From Marinobacter mangrovi (GTDB taxonomy: Bacteria > Pseudomonadota > Gammaproteobacteria > Pseudomonadales > Oleiphilaceae): 64,000 bases of DNA. Both the position numbers and the translations under genes were made by a program. Position 1 is the first letter of the stretch. The number at the start of each line of letters is the position of its first letter. The notes under the pieces were generated by a model, which worked only from the letters and a program-made list of their open reading frames with translations, was not told where the DNA came from and did not search any database. This document shows positions 31,400-40,154 of this stretch, in pieces. The stretch lies in assembly GCF_016798325.1 (NCBI RefSeq), contig NZ_JAERVO010000001.1, positions 310,001 to 374,000 on the forward strand, read 5' to 3'.

Positions 31400-32194
31400 C
31401 TAGGTCGTGCTGCCTGCCAGCGTTTCCGGATCTTTCTCTGTCCGGTGTGGTAAACGATTGGCGAGAATGTTTGGCCGGTTTTCGAAATACACCAGGGTGC
31501 TGGTGGGGTAGTCGGTAATGATGCTGTCCACGCCCATTTTCTCCAGCTCCAGCATGTCGTGAATCCGGTTGACGGTCCACACCGACACGTGAAGTCCCGC
31601 CTTGTGGGCAGACTGGACCACCGCCTCCGAGCACAGGCGCGCACTCAGACACAGGTAGTCGCAACCCAGCCGCGTGGCGCTTTTCACGGGATTGGGAAAA
31701 CGCTTGTCGAAGACCAGGCCGGTGCGCAGCTTGCGGTCACGCCGTTTGGCTTCCCGCAGGAACCAGGTGTCGGATGATGTCAGCGCCGCCCGATCGTACC
31801 AGTGATTCTTCTGGATCAACTCGGCCAGCCGGTTGCACAGGATATTCATACGCTGGCGCTGATCGGTCTTCACCTCGAACTGCATGTGCCGGAAGTCCGG
31901 GCAGGTGTTCAACACGTCCTGCAGGCTTGGGACGCCACAGCTGTTCGGCCAGGGCGTGGTGTTCTTGCGGGCATCGAGCTTTTTCAGCGCCTCGGCGGTC
32001 ATGTCGCCGACACGGCCGCTGACGCCGGTCGTACGGTCGGTGGTCGTGTCATGGATAACCACCGGCTCGCCGTTGGCAGACAGCAGGACGTCGAGTTCGA
32101 AGTGGCGGATGCCGTTGCCGTAGGCATGCCTGAAGCCGGGTAACGTGTTTTCGGGGGCTTCGCCCTTGGCACCACGATGGCCGTAAATAATCAT
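31400..32194 (-). CDS. Glycerophosphodiester phosphodiesterase family protein
   Basis: The 264-residue protein has the GDPD motifs: GHRGAKGEAPENTL (HR), HFELDVLLSANGEPVVIHD (E-x-D, HD), FEVKTD, and SVWTVNRIHDMLELEKMGVD near the end (W-T). Enzymes of this class release glycerol-3-phosphate from deacylated phospholipids. No signal peptide is visible, so a cytoplasmic UgpQ-like role is likely. ATG at 32194 is preferred over a longer open frame. It is convergent with sthA and 70 bp downstream of the DAHP synthase gene. Confidence 0.88.
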   Translation of the reverse strand: MIIYGHRGAKGEAPENTLPGFRHAYGNGIRHFELDVLLSANGEPVVIHDTTTDRTTGVSGRVGDMTAEALKKLDARKNTTPWPNSCGVPSLQDVLNTCPDFRHMQFEVKTDQRQRMNILCNRLAELIQKNHWYDRAALTSSDTWFLREAKRRDRKLRTGLVFDKRFPNPVKSATRLGCDYLCLSARLCSEAVVQSAHKAGLHVSVWTVNRIHDMLELEKMGVDSIITDYPTSTLVYFENRPNILANRLPHRTEKDPETLAGSTT

Positions 32195-32264
32195 GTTTTC
32201 TTTTCCCCTGACAAATAGGCCGATTCCATTGCGGCCCGTCGTCCGCCTGTGGCAAGGAGACGGT

Positions 32265-33371
32265 TCACGCCTGGTAGAGAGTGCGGCGTTTTTTCCATAG
32301 CTCGTGACACTGGGCCACGTCCTCCAGATAAGCGGGCAATTCATCCATTACAAGCGCCTGTGGCCCGTCCACCAGCGCTTTTTCCGGTTTGGGGTGAAAG
32401 TCCACCAACACCATGTTGGCGCCGGCAATAACACCCTGTGCCGTCGCATGCATCACTTCGGGAATGCCGTCCGGTGCTCGCTCACGGGTGCCCACCGAGT
32501 GGGACGGGTCGATGCAGACGGGCATCCGGGTCAGTCGTTTCACGGTGGGCACATGGGCGAAGTCGACCATGTTGCGATGGGGCTGGCCCGCTTCCGTCTT
32601 CATGCCGCGCAGGCAGAAGATGACGTTGGCGTTACCTTCGCTGGCCAGATATTCCGCCGCGTTCAGGGACTCGTTAAGCGTGATCCCGAAGCCGCGCTTG
32701 AGCAGGACCGGGTAGTCCTTCTGGCGGCCGATGGCCTTGAGCAACTCGAAATTCTGGGTGTTGCGGGTGCCCACCTGCAACATGACGCCGGTCGGTCGCC
32801 CCAGCTTTTCGAGGCACTCGTCGATTTCCTCGATGTGGCTCTCATGGGTGATTTCCATGGCGATCACCCGGATACCGTGCTTGCCAGCGGTCTCGAACAC
32901 ATAGGGCAGGCAGCCCTTGCCATGCCCCTGGAACGAATAGGGATTGGTGCGCGGCTTGTAGGCGCCCATCCGGGTGCAGGGCTGGTGATGCTCAGCCAGC
33001 GCCCGCATCATGATTTCCACGTGCTCCGGCGTGTCCACGGCACACAGGCCGGCAAACACGTTCAGGTTATCCTGGTCGAAATGCACGCCGTTGTAAGTGA
33101 AACCGGTCTGACGCCGGTCGTCCCGGTGTCGCCCGAGGATCCGGTAATCGTCGGAGATGCGGATCACCCGCTCTACGGCGGGCAGGGCCGCGATTTCGTC
33201 CTTGTCCAGCGACTTGGTGTCGCCGAGCAGATAGACCTCGGTCAGCTTTTGCTGGGCCCCCTGGATCTCGTGGACCCGCACGGAGACGCCCGGCAGGTTT
33301 TCCAGGAACTGCAGCGTGTGCCGGTAGGCGTCGCTGTCCAGTGGCGTGTCCGGGTGCAGGATGGCGAGCAT
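32265..33371 (-). CDS. 3-deoxy-7-phosphoheptulonate (DAHP) synthase, type I-beta-like
   Basis: The 368-residue enzyme condenses PEP and erythrose-4-phosphate in the first shikimate step. A ferredoxin-like N-terminal domain (1-90; MLAILHPDTPLDSDAYRHTL) precedes a TIM barrel with GAYKPRTNPYSFQGHGKGCL, LLQVGTRNTQNFELL read as MLQVGTRNTQNFELLKAIG, VLLKRGFGITLNESLNAAEY, CLRGMKTEAG and CIDPSHSVGTRE. ATG at 33371 has GGAG upstream. It lies 10 bp after the TerB-like gene and downstream of transaldolase, which makes one of its substrates. Confidence 0.87.
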   Translation of the reverse strand: MLAILHPDTPLDSDAYRHTLQFLENLPGVSVRVHEIQGAQQKLTEVYLLGDTKSLDKDEIAALPAVERVIRISDDYRILGRHRDDRRQTGFTYNGVHFDQDNLNVFAGLCAVDTPEHVEIMMRALAEHHQPCTRMGAYKPRTNPYSFQGHGKGCLPYVFETAGKHGIRVIAMEITHESHIEEIDECLEKLGRPTGVMLQVGTRNTQNFELLKAIGRQKDYPVLLKRGFGITLNESLNAAEYLASEGNANVIFCLRGMKTEAGQPHRNMVDFAHVPTVKRLTRMPVCIDPSHSVGTRERAPDGIPEVMHATAQGVIAGANMVLVDFHPKPEKALVDGPQALVMDELPAYLEDVAQCHELWKKRRTLYQA

Positions 33372-33381
33372 GACGACTCCT

Positions 33382-33837
33382 TCAGGATGACATGGCGATT
33401 TCGGCGCGATGCCGGCATTCCATGTATTCGCGATGGTTCAGGTGCAGCAGCTCGGCCACACGCCGAATCATGTGTTCTTCGTACTTGTCGATGCGACCGT
33501 CCGCAAAGGCGACGCGCCAGATGTTCTCGAGTATCTCGGCCTTGCCGGCCTGGTCCAGACTGGCGTTGAGCTTTTCCGTGAACTCGTAGAGTGATGTGGC
33601 GTCTTCGGCGTCAGCACGGGCGTTGGCCAGGATCGTGGTGGCCTCCTCCCGGGTGATGGACTGGGTGCGGATGGCGCAGTCGATGATGGTGTCCCTCTCG
33701 GACTGGTCTTCCGACTGGTCAACCCGCGACAGCTGGACCATCAGCGCGGTGGCGGCGATGGCCAACTGCCGGGGATCGTTTTGCTCCGGGACGGTGTTGT
33801 CTTCTCCGGAGAACAGCTTCTTCAGTACATCGATCAT
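33382..33837 (-). CDS. TerB-like protein
   Basis: The 151-residue all-helical acidic protein resembles the TerB fold: ATALMVQLSRVDQSEDQSER in the first helical bundle and ENIWRVAFADGRIDKYEEHM in the second, where acidic residues may bind divalent metal. TerB proteins are linked to tellurite resistance and stress, but stand-alone members usually have no known role. Its start codon follows the transaldolase stop by a single base (TGA-G-ATG), so it is likely coupled to it. It does not sit in a ter cluster. Confidence 0.75.
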   Translation of the reverse strand: MIDVLKKLFSGEDNTVPEQNDPRQLAIAATALMVQLSRVDQSEDQSERDTIIDCAIRTQSITREEATTILANARADAEDATSLYEFTEKLNASLDQAGKAEILENIWRVAFADGRIDKYEEHMIRRVAELLHLNHREYMECRHRAEIAMSS

Positions 33838-33838
33838 C

Positions 33839-34801
33839 TCAGGCTGCCTGGGCTATCTGCCGAACCCGTTGTTCCAGCTCAACCTGGTCGGCAGCGAATT
33901 TACGGATACCTTCGGCCAGTTTCTCCGTGGCCATGGCGTCTTCGTTCATCAACCAGCGAAACGCGTTCTCGTCCAAGCTGATGCGTGACTCCACCTTACC
34001 TGTTGTCTCCGGTGACAGCCTACGTGGCAGTTCACCTGTGTCATTCTGCAAGGCTTCAAGCAGGGCCGGGCTGATCGTCAGCCGGTCACAGCCTGACAGA
34101 TGCTCGATTTCGCCGGTGTTACGGAAGCTGGCACCCATCACCACGGTGTCGTAGTCATGGCTTTTGAAGTAATTATAGATCCGGGAGACGGACAGGACGC
34201 CAGGATCTTCGTGAGGCTCGTAGCTGCTGCGGCCGGATTGCTTCAGGTTCCAGTCCAGGATGCGGCCTACGAACGGGGAAATCAGGAACGCCCCGGCATC
34301 GGCGCAGGCGGCAGCCTGGGCGAAGGAGAAGAGCAGCGTCAGGTTGCAGCGGATGCCTTCCTTCTCCAGGATTTCTGCGGCGCGGATGCCTTCCCAGGTC
34401 GAGGCGATCTTGATCAGCACGCGCTCGGTGGGCACGCCGATGCGGTCATACAGCTCGACCAGTCGGCGCGCCTTGCGAACCGTGCCTTCCGTGTTGAACG
34501 AGAGGCGGGCGTCCACTTCGGTGGAAACCACGCCGGGAATCAGCTCCAGAATCTTTTGACCGGCCAATACCGCGAGATAGTCCGTAGCCATGCCCAGTTG
34601 CTCGGAATCGGACCCGGACTGCCCCTGCGCGAAGTTGATCGCAGCATCGAGCATGGGGCGATAGGCCGGCAGATCGGCTGCCTTCAGCAGCAGGGACGGA
34701 TTGGTGGTGGCATCCACCGGCCGCCACTGGGCAATCGCGTCCAGATCGCCGGTATCGGCAACGACGGTGGTCATGGTCTTGAGCTGTTCGAGTTTACTCA
34801 T
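33839..34801 (-). CDS. tal: Transaldolase
   Basis: The 320-residue type-I aldolase starts [20 protein letters not shown] and has the family segments [34 protein letters not shown] with the Schiff-base lysine (KIASTWEG), [19 protein letters not shown] and [10 protein letters not shown]. It moves a dihydroxyacetone unit from sedoheptulose-7-phosphate to glyceraldehyde-3-phosphate, yielding fructose-6-phosphate and erythrose-4-phosphate. It heads a minus-strand string of tal, terB-like, DAHP synthase and possibly the glycerophosphodiesterase. Confidence 0.95.
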   Translation of the reverse strand: MSKLEQLKTMTTVVADTGDLDAIAQWRPVDATTNPSLLLKAADLPAYRPMLDAAINFAQGQSGSDSEQLGMATDYLAVLAGQKILELIPGVVSTEVDARLSFNTEGTVRKARRLVELYDRIGVPTERVLIKIASTWEGIRAAEILEKEGIRCNLTLLFSFAQAAACADAGAFLISPFVGRILDWNLKQSGRSSYEPHEDPGVLSVSRIYNYFKSHDYDTVVMGASFRNTGEIEHLSGCDRLTISPALLEALQNDTGELPRRLSPETTGKVESRISLDENAFRWLMNEDAMATEKLAEGIRKFAADQVELEQRVRQIAQAA

Positions 34802-34953
34802 GGGTGCAAATCGTCCTGATGCGCGTGGATGGCGTGTAGACAACGGTGGCCGCCTGTCCTGCGGCCTACAGATCTACAATAGCGATCTGCCCACAAGGGA
34901 ACAAGCGTTCTCCGCGCGCTTTACAGGGCTGTCATGAAAGGACGTTGGTCGAC

Positions 34954-35997
34954 TCAGGCGGTGGCCGCTTCGACCACGGGCGACGCCTCGGGCACCTTGG
35001 CCATGGCCTGCTCGATCACCTCCAGACCGGCGCCGCGACGATGGGCGTTTTCGCTCAGGTGGCGGCGGAACTGGCGTCCGCCCTTGCAGCCGTGGAAAAG
35101 CCCCATGATATGGCGGCTGATGTGGGTCAGGAAGACACCGCGATCCAGTTCGGACTGGATGTAGGGCAGCATGGCGCGCAATACATCGTGGCGCGAGGCA
35201 TGGGGCGCCGCAGTGCCAAACAGTTCCGGATCCACCTGCGCCAGGAGCCAGGGGTTCTGGTAGGCCTCACGGCCCAGCATGACGCCGTCCACGTGCTGCA
35301 GGTGCTCGTGACAGGCGTCCAGGGTCTTGATGCCGCCGTTGATGATGATCTCGAGCTGCGGATAGCGCTGTTTGAGTGCGTAGATCCAGTCGTACTTGAG
35401 CGGCGGAATGTCCCGGTTTTCCTTGGGGCTCAGGCCTTCCAGGATGGCGATGCGGGCGTGGGCGATAAACGTCTCACAACCCGCCTCGGCGACGGTCTCG
35501 ACGAATTCACAGAGTTCATCGAACGATTCGCGGCCATCGATGCCAATCCGGTGTTTGACCGTGACGGGCAGGGACGTGGCTTCGCGCATCGCAGCAACGC
35601 CGTCCGCGACAACCTGGGGATGGCCCATCAGGCAGGCGCCGATCATGTTGTTCTGCACCCGGTCGCTGGGGCAGCCGACGTTCAGGTTGACTTCATCGAA
35701 GCCGTAATTTTCCGCCAGGCGGGCGCAGGTAGCCAGCTCCCCGGGGTCGCTGCCGCCCAGTTGCAGGGCCAGCGGGTATTCCGCCTCGTCGTGACGCAGG
35801 AAACGGGCCGTGTCCCCGTGAATCAGCGCACCCGTGGTCACCATCTCGGTATACAGCAGGGTGTGGCGCGAGATCAGCCGGGCAAAGTAGCGGTAAGCCG
35901 CGGTCGTCCAGTCCATCATCGGCGCCACGCTGAAGCGGCGGCTCAGCGGCGCTGGCGTCGTCAGGATGTGGCTGCTTGTGGTCTGGATGGCTGACAT
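34954..35997 (-). CDS. dusA: tRNA-dihydrouridine(20/20a) synthase DusA
   Basis: The 347-residue FMN enzyme has SVAPMMDWTTAAYRYFARLI, YTEMVTTGALIHGD, LQLGGSDPGELA, VNLNVGCPSDRVQNN with the catalytic Cys, VTVKHRIGID, FIAHARIAILEGLSPKENR, NGGIKT and GVMLGREAYQNPWLL. These sequences are those of DusA, which reduces U20/U20a in tRNA. ATG at 35997. It lies upstream of tal, as I recall the order in Pseudomonas. Confidence 0.94.
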   Translation of the reverse strand: MSAIQTTSSHILTTPAPLSRRFSVAPMMDWTTAAYRYFARLISRHTLLYTEMVTTGALIHGDTARFLRHDEAEYPLALQLGGSDPGELATCARLAENYGFDEVNLNVGCPSDRVQNNMIGACLMGHPQVVADGVAAMREATSLPVTVKHRIGIDGRESFDELCEFVETVAEAGCETFIAHARIAILEGLSPKENRDIPPLKYDWIYALKQRYPQLEIIINGGIKTLDACHEHLQHVDGVMLGREAYQNPWLLAQVDPELFGTAAPHASRHDVLRAMLPYIQSELDRGVFLTHISRHIMGLFHGCKGGRQFRRHLSENAHRRGAGLEVIEQAMAKVPEASPVVEAATA

Positions 35998-36176
35998 GAA
36001 ATGGACCTGTGCCGGTTCGGTTGCTTCGGGCGCCGGATTATACCGTGTTGACGCGCCAATCTAAATTCCGCCAATCGCTGATGGGCGTTGACCCCATTCT
36101 GTACGTCAAACTGGTAAGCTCTGGATTTCAATAGGTTGGGCGCCAGGCTGCCTGGGATAGACAAGGAGCAACGTCG

Positions 36177-37091
36177 GTGGATGTACTGATTCAGGCCCTG
36201 GTGCCGGTGTTTGGTCTGATTCTGTTGGGCCAGTTCCTGCGCCGGATACAGTTCCCGGGCGACGGCTTCTGGCCGATGGCCGAGCGCTTTACCTATTACG
36301 TGCTGTTCCCGCCCATGCTGCTGTACAAGCTTGGCAGTGCCCATATTCCGGCGTCGGCCTACGGCGATGTGGCCCTGATCGTCGTGGGCATGGGGCTGTC
36401 GATGACGCTGGTCCTGGCGGTGATCCAGTGGTTTACCCGCTGGCCGGGACCGGTCTTCAGCTCGGTCTACCAGGGGGCGATCCGGTTCAACACGTTTGTC
36501 GGGTTGGCCTCCGCGGGCCTGTTGATGGGGGACGATGGCCTGTCGCTGTTTGCTGTCGCGGTGGCCATCAACGTGCCCATGCTGAATCTGCTCTGCATCC
36601 TGATGTTTTCGGTGGTTGTCGGGCAGGGCCGGCCAAAACTGGCTTCAGTGTTCCGCACGATCGTCACCAATCCGTTGATCATCGGGTCCGTGTCGGGGGC
36701 CTTGTGGGGTTACCTGGGGATTGGCTTCCATCCCGTGTTTGCGCGCTTCCTGGAGCCGCTGAGCAGTATGGGGTTGCCGTTGGGGCTGTTGACGGTGGGC
36801 GCTGGCCTGCAACTGAAGGGGATGCGCAGTGCGTCCATGCCGTTCCTGGTGTCGACGGCGTTGAAGCTGGTGGCGTTTCCCTTTATGGCCGCCGGTCTGG
36901 CCTGGCTGGTCGGCGTGGAAGGCCTGTTGCTGCAGGTCGTGGTGTTGTTGGCGGCGCTGCCGACGGCCTCATCCGCCTATATCCTGGCGCGCCAACTGGG
37001 CGGCGATGCCACCCTGATGGCGGGGATCATCAGTGGCCAGACGCTGCTGGCCATCTTCATCATGCCCTTAACGCTGGGCCTACTCGGGTAG
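36177..37091 (+). CDS. AEC-family transporter (auxin efflux carrier type permease)
   Basis: The 304-residue membrane protein has about ten helices in two halves. The first starts LIQALVPVFGLILLGQFLRR and the second includes LIIGSVSGALWGYLGIGF. GYDGP-type AEC signatures are loose, but ARQLGGDATLMAGIISGQTL and LAIFIMPLTLGLLG at the end are characteristic. Bacterial members export or import organic acids such as malate or malonate; the substrate is unknown here. The start is GTG at 36177 with AGGAG 8 bp upstream. It overlaps the convergent znuA by 12 bp. Confidence 0.83.
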   Translation: MDVLIQALVPVFGLILLGQFLRRIQFPGDGFWPMAERFTYYVLFPPMLLYKLGSAHIPASAYGDVALIVVGMGLSMTLVLAVIQWFTRWPGPVFSSVYQGAIRFNTFVGLASAGLLMGDDGLSLFAVAVAINVPMLNLLCILMFSVVVGQGRPKLASVFRTIVTNPLIIGSVSGALWGYLGIGFHPVFARFLEPLSSMGLPLGLLTVGAGLQLKGMRSASMPFLVSTALKLVAFPFMAAGLAWLVGVEGLLLQVVVLLAALPTASSAYILARQLGGDATLMAGIISGQTLLAIFIMPLTLGLLG

Positions 37092-38033
37092 ACAGGAGAG
37101 CACCGAATCGGCCAGCGCCTGCTGGAAGTTCAGGTAGCCGTCCTGTGTCACGGGGACGTCAGAGCCCAGCGGATCCCAGGTGGTGATGGTGACATCCACG
37201 TTTTGGGTCAGCCCGTGCCACCAGTTCCGGTTGAATTGGGGCTCGGTAAGCAGGCAGGGGGTGTCCGCGGCCGCCAGTGTTTCCTGAACCTCGCTCAGAT
37301 GCCGGGCCCCGGGCGTTTGCTCCGGGGTGATGGTCAGGGCTTCTGCGACGTGTAGCCCATAGTGCTCGGCAAAGCGTCGGAAGGCGTCGTGGTAGGTGAA
37401 CAGGTCCACGCGATCCATGTCCGACAGCTGCGATTTGAGGTCGGCATCTTTCTGCTTTAACGCTTGCTCGAAAGCGCTCAGGCGTTGGTTGATGGTCTCG
37501 GCGTCGTCCGGGTCGATCGCGGTCAGACGATCGCGAATGGTTTCGGCCATCGTGGCCGCGATGGTGGGATCGAGCCAGACATGCGGATCGACGCCATCAT
37601 GGTGGTGGTGGCCGTGCTCGCGGTCATGCTCATGTTCGTCGTGCTTGTCATCCTTTTCGTCGTCTTCGTGCAGGTGCTCGTGAGCGGCTTCGACGATTTT
37701 GGGAGGCGTCAGGGCCTGGACCCGGGGCGCGAGGGCCGGGTCGCTCATCAACTTTTCCAGGAAGGTTTCCATCTGCGGTCCGACCCACAGGATCAGATCG
37801 GCATTGGCCAGCGCACGACGATCAGAAGGTCGCAGTTGGTAGGTATGCGGGCTGGCGCCGGCCGGAACCAGTGTGGTGATTTCAATGTTGTCCGGAGCAA
37901 CGGCCCGGGTCAGCAGGCTCAGCGGATGGATGGTGGTGACGACACGCAGCGTATCAGCGGCGTGCGCGACCATTGGCTGAATGGCCAGTCCCAGTGTCAG
38001 GGCGCTGGCAAACAGGGTTTTGGAGTGGCGCAT
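37080..38033 (-). CDS. znuA: Zinc ABC transporter substrate-binding protein ZnuA
   Basis: The 317-residue periplasmic protein has a signal peptide (LFASALTLGLAIQPMVAHAA) and a cluster A-I fold with metal ligands in ASPHTYQLRPSD, VDPHVWLDP and YHDAFRRFAEHYGL. The histidine/acidic loop (HEHLHEDDEKDDKHDEHEHD then EHGHHHHDG) is typical of zinc-specific members. znuB, znuC and zur are not next to it, so the permease must be encoded elsewhere. A Zur-box-like palindrome lies 33 bp upstream. Confidence 0.92.
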   Translation of the reverse strand: MRHSKTLFASALTLGLAIQPMVAHAADTLRVVTTIHPLSLLTRAVAPDNIEITTLVPAGASPHTYQLRPSDRRALANADLILWVGPQMETFLEKLMSDPALAPRVQALTPPKIVEAAHEHLHEDDEKDDKHDEHEHDREHGHHHHDGVDPHVWLDPTIAATMAETIRDRLTAIDPDDAETINQRLSAFEQALKQKDADLKSQLSDMDRVDLFTYHDAFRRFAEHYGLHVAEALTITPEQTPGARHLSEVQETLAAADTPCLLTEPQFNRNWWHGLTQNVDVTITTWDPLGSDVPVTQDGYLNFQQALADSVLSCLPE

Positions 38034-38065
38034 GGTGTAGGGCCCATTCGGTGAATTTTGCGCAA

Positions 38066-38080
38066 TGTTATAATGTAACA
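38066..38080. promoter_or_regulatory. Zur box
   Basis: TGTTA-TAATG-TAACA within AATGTTATAATGTAACAATT fits the gammaproteobacterial Zur consensus GAAATGTTATA-N-TATAACATTTC in its core. It lies in the znuA promoter region, where zinc-loaded Zur would repress. Confidence 0.8.
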
Positions 38081-38233
38081 ATTCGACTGTAAACGGCTTT
38101 GTCGGTTCGGGACGGTAAGAGCGCGACCTCGCCATGCGTCTGCCGCGACTTGGCGCTATAATGCGCGACCTGAATTCATTCAAGCCGGGCGCTGTTTCCA
38201 TCAGTGCCTGGCAGGTCCACAGGAACGCCTTTC

Positions 38234-39718
38234 ATGACAGTTCGTACCCGTATTGCTCCTTCTCCCACCGGCGATCCGCACGTCGGTACCGCTTATGTTG
38301 CGCTGTTCAACCTGTGCTTCGCCCGTCAACACGGCGGTCAGTTTATCCTGCGCATCGAGGATACCGATCAGGCGCGCAGCACGGCCGAATCCGAGCGCGA
38401 TATTCTCAACGCACTGCGCTGGTTGGGGTTGGAATGGGACGAAGGGCCGGACGTGGGCGGCCCTCACGGACCTTATCGCCAATCCGAGCGCAGTCAGGAT
38501 TACCGGGCCTACGCCGAGCAGCTGGTTGAGAAAGGCCATGCGTTCTACTGCTTCCGCACCCCGGAGGAGCTGGACCAGATCCGGGAGGCGCGTAAGGCGG
38601 CCGGTCAGAATCCGGGCATCAAGGGTGATCTGGAGCTGCCCGCCGACGAGGTGCGCGCGCGTCTGGACGCCGGCGAGCCCCACGTCATCCGGATGAAGGT
38701 GCCTGATGAAGGCGTGTGCGTTATCGATGACATGCTGCGCGGGCAGGTGGAAATCGACTGGGGCCAGGTGGACTGCCAGATCCTGCTCAAGTCCGACGGC
38801 ATGCCCACCTATCACCTGGCCAACGTGGTGGACGATCACCTGATGGGCATCACCCACGTCCTGCGGGGCGAGGAGTGGATCAACTCGGCACCCAAGCACC
38901 AATTGCTGTACGAATACTTTGGCTGGGACATGCCGGTGCTGTGCCACCTGCCGCTGCTGCGTAACCCGGACAAGAGCAAACTGTCCAAGCGCAAGAACCC
39001 GACCAGCATCAACTTCTACGAGCGCATGGGTTTCCTGCCGGAAGCGGTGATCAACTACCTCGGCCGCATGGGCTGGTCCATGCCCGATGGCCGGGAGAAG
39101 TTCACGCTGCAGGAAATGATCGATCACTTTGACATCAACCGGGTTTCCCTGGGCGGTCCGGTGTTCGATGTGGAGAAGCTGCGCTGGCTGAATGGCCTGT
39201 GGCTGCGCGAGGACCTGGACGAAAACGCCTTTATCGAGCGCATGCAGTCATGGTGGTTTAACCGCGAAGCGCTGGAAGCCCTCGTCCCCCATATTCGCGG
39301 ACGAGCCGAGGTATTCAGTGACGTGGCGCCCATGGCGGCGTTCATGTTCTCCGGCATGCTGAACCTCAAGCCGGAAGACTTTGCCCACAACAAGCTGGAA
39401 GAGGGCGATGTGAAGCGCGTCCTGCAGTTTGCGCTGTGGCGTCTCGAAGCCCAGAGGCACTGGAGCAAGGACACCATCTTCGCGGACGTGAAAGGTCTGG
39501 CTAAGGCCATGGGGCTGAAGATGGGGGATTTCATGTTCCCGATCTTCGTCGCAATTGCCGGCACCCCCAATTCCTGGTCGGTGATGGATTCCATGGCGCT
39601 GCTGGGTCCGGACATGACCCGCTCGCGACTGCGTCACGCGCTTCAGGTGCTGGGTGGTTTCTCCAAGAAAGAAACCAAACGGGTGGAAAAAGAGTACGCC
39701 GCCCTGCTGGCCGAGTAG
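38234..39718 (+). CDS. gltX: Glutamyl-tRNA synthetase
   Basis: The 494-residue class-I synthetase begins [20 protein letters not shown] with the HIGH-equivalent HVGT. The KMSKS-equivalent is [11 protein letters not shown] near residue 250. [20 protein letters not shown] and the C-terminal anticodon-binding helical domain are present. It charges tRNA-Glu, and a tRNA-Glu gene lies 200 bp downstream. ATG at 38234 has AGGAA 9 bp upstream, and the conserved N-terminus excludes the longer frame. Confidence 0.95.
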   Translation: MTVRTRIAPSPTGDPHVGTAYVALFNLCFARQHGGQFILRIEDTDQARSTAESERDILNALRWLGLEWDEGPDVGGPHGPYRQSERSQDYRAYAEQLVEKGHAFYCFRTPEELDQIREARKAAGQNPGIKGDLELPADEVRARLDAGEPHVIRMKVPDEGVCVIDDMLRGQVEIDWGQVDCQILLKSDGMPTYHLANVVDDHLMGITHVLRGEEWINSAPKHQLLYEYFGWDMPVLCHLPLLRNPDKSKLSKRKNPTSINFYERMGFLPEAVINYLGRMGWSMPDGREKFTLQEMIDHFDINRVSLGGPVFDVEKLRWLNGLWLREDLDENAFIERMQSWWFNREALEALVPHIRGRAEVFSDVAPMAAFMFSGMLNLKPEDFAHNKLEEGDVKRVLQFALWRLEAQRHWSKDTIFADVKGLAKAMGLKMGDFMFPIFVAIAGTPNSWSVMDSMALLGPDMTRSRLRHALQVLGGFSKKETKRVEKEYAALLAE

Positions 39719-39738
39719 GGGAAAACCGAAGCCGAATC

Positions 39739-39791
39739 ACCCCCTGATCACTTTTTTCAAAGTTCCGATAAAAAAGTTTAAATCAGGGGGT
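39739..39791. other. Long hairpin between gltX and the tRNA operon
   Basis: ACCCCCTGAT (39739-39748) pairs with ATCAGGGGGT (39782-39791), and inside it ACTTTTTT pairs with AAAAAAGT. Together they make about 18 paired bases with a small bulge and a 12-nt loop. The right arm ends on the first base of the tRNA promoter -35 box. No T tract follows the outer arm, so it is not a textbook terminator. Confidence 0.6.
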
Positions 39792-39819
39792 TGACGGCAT
39801 GAGGGGGCATCACTAGTAT
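39791..39819 (+). promoter_or_regulatory. Promoter of the tRNA-Ala/tRNA-Glu operon
   Basis: TTGACG-N17-TAGTAT lies immediately ahead of the first tRNA, with the transcript start expected about 7 bp before it. Confidence 0.7.
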
Positions 39820-39832
39820 ACGCATCCGTTGA

Positions 39833-39908
39833 GGGGCCATAGCTCAGCTGGGAGAGCGCAACACTGGCAGTGTTGAGGTCAGCGGTTCGATCCCGCTTGG
39901 CTCCACCA
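39833..39908 (+). tRNA. tRNA-Ala (anticodon GGC)
   Basis: The 76-nt cloverleaf has acceptor GGGGCCA pairing with TGGCTCC and an encoded CCA end. The anticodon arm is CAACA-CTGGCAG-TGTTG and the T arm has GGTTCGATCC. The anticodon GGC reads alanine GCC/GCU codons. Confidence 0.96.
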
Positions 39909-39916
39909 ATTTTCTA

Positions 39917-39992
39917 GTCCCCTTCGTCTAGTGGCCTAGGACTCCGCCCTTTCACGGCGGCAACAGGGGTTCGAACCCCCTAGGGGACGCCA
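39917..39992 (+). tRNA. tRNA-Glu (anticodon TTC)
   Basis: The 76-nt cloverleaf has acceptor GTCCCCT pairing with AGGGGAC, anticodon arm CCGCC-CTTTCAC-GGCGG, T arm with GGTTCGAACC, then GCCA. It lies 8 bp after tRNA-Ala, so the pair is one transcript. The cognate synthetase gene gltX is just upstream. Confidence 0.96.
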
Positions 39993-40060
39993 CTTGAGAG
40001 AGCTGTTCACAAGACGGCTTTCGCCCTCGGTCCAAGCTGGCACACAGCAGCGACCGAGAT

Positions 40061-40090
40061 AAAAAAACCGCCTTTTTGGCGGTTTTTTTA
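40061..40090. terminator. Bidirectional rho-independent terminator
   Basis: AAAAAAACCGCC-TTTTT-GGCGGTTTTTTT is symmetrical, so it would end both the tRNA transcript and the convergent PTPS-like gene. Confidence 0.88.
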
Positions 40091-40154
40091 TGCCTGTTAT
40101 TCCGGCATCGTCGGATGGGGCAGGCGGAGCTGCGTCGCCCCGCCCATCGCCGGC

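Noticed and set aside
39739-39791. Hairpin after gltX called as a rho-independent terminator
   Set aside because: The outer arm is followed by TGACGG, not by T residues; it is listed instead as an unexplained hairpin.
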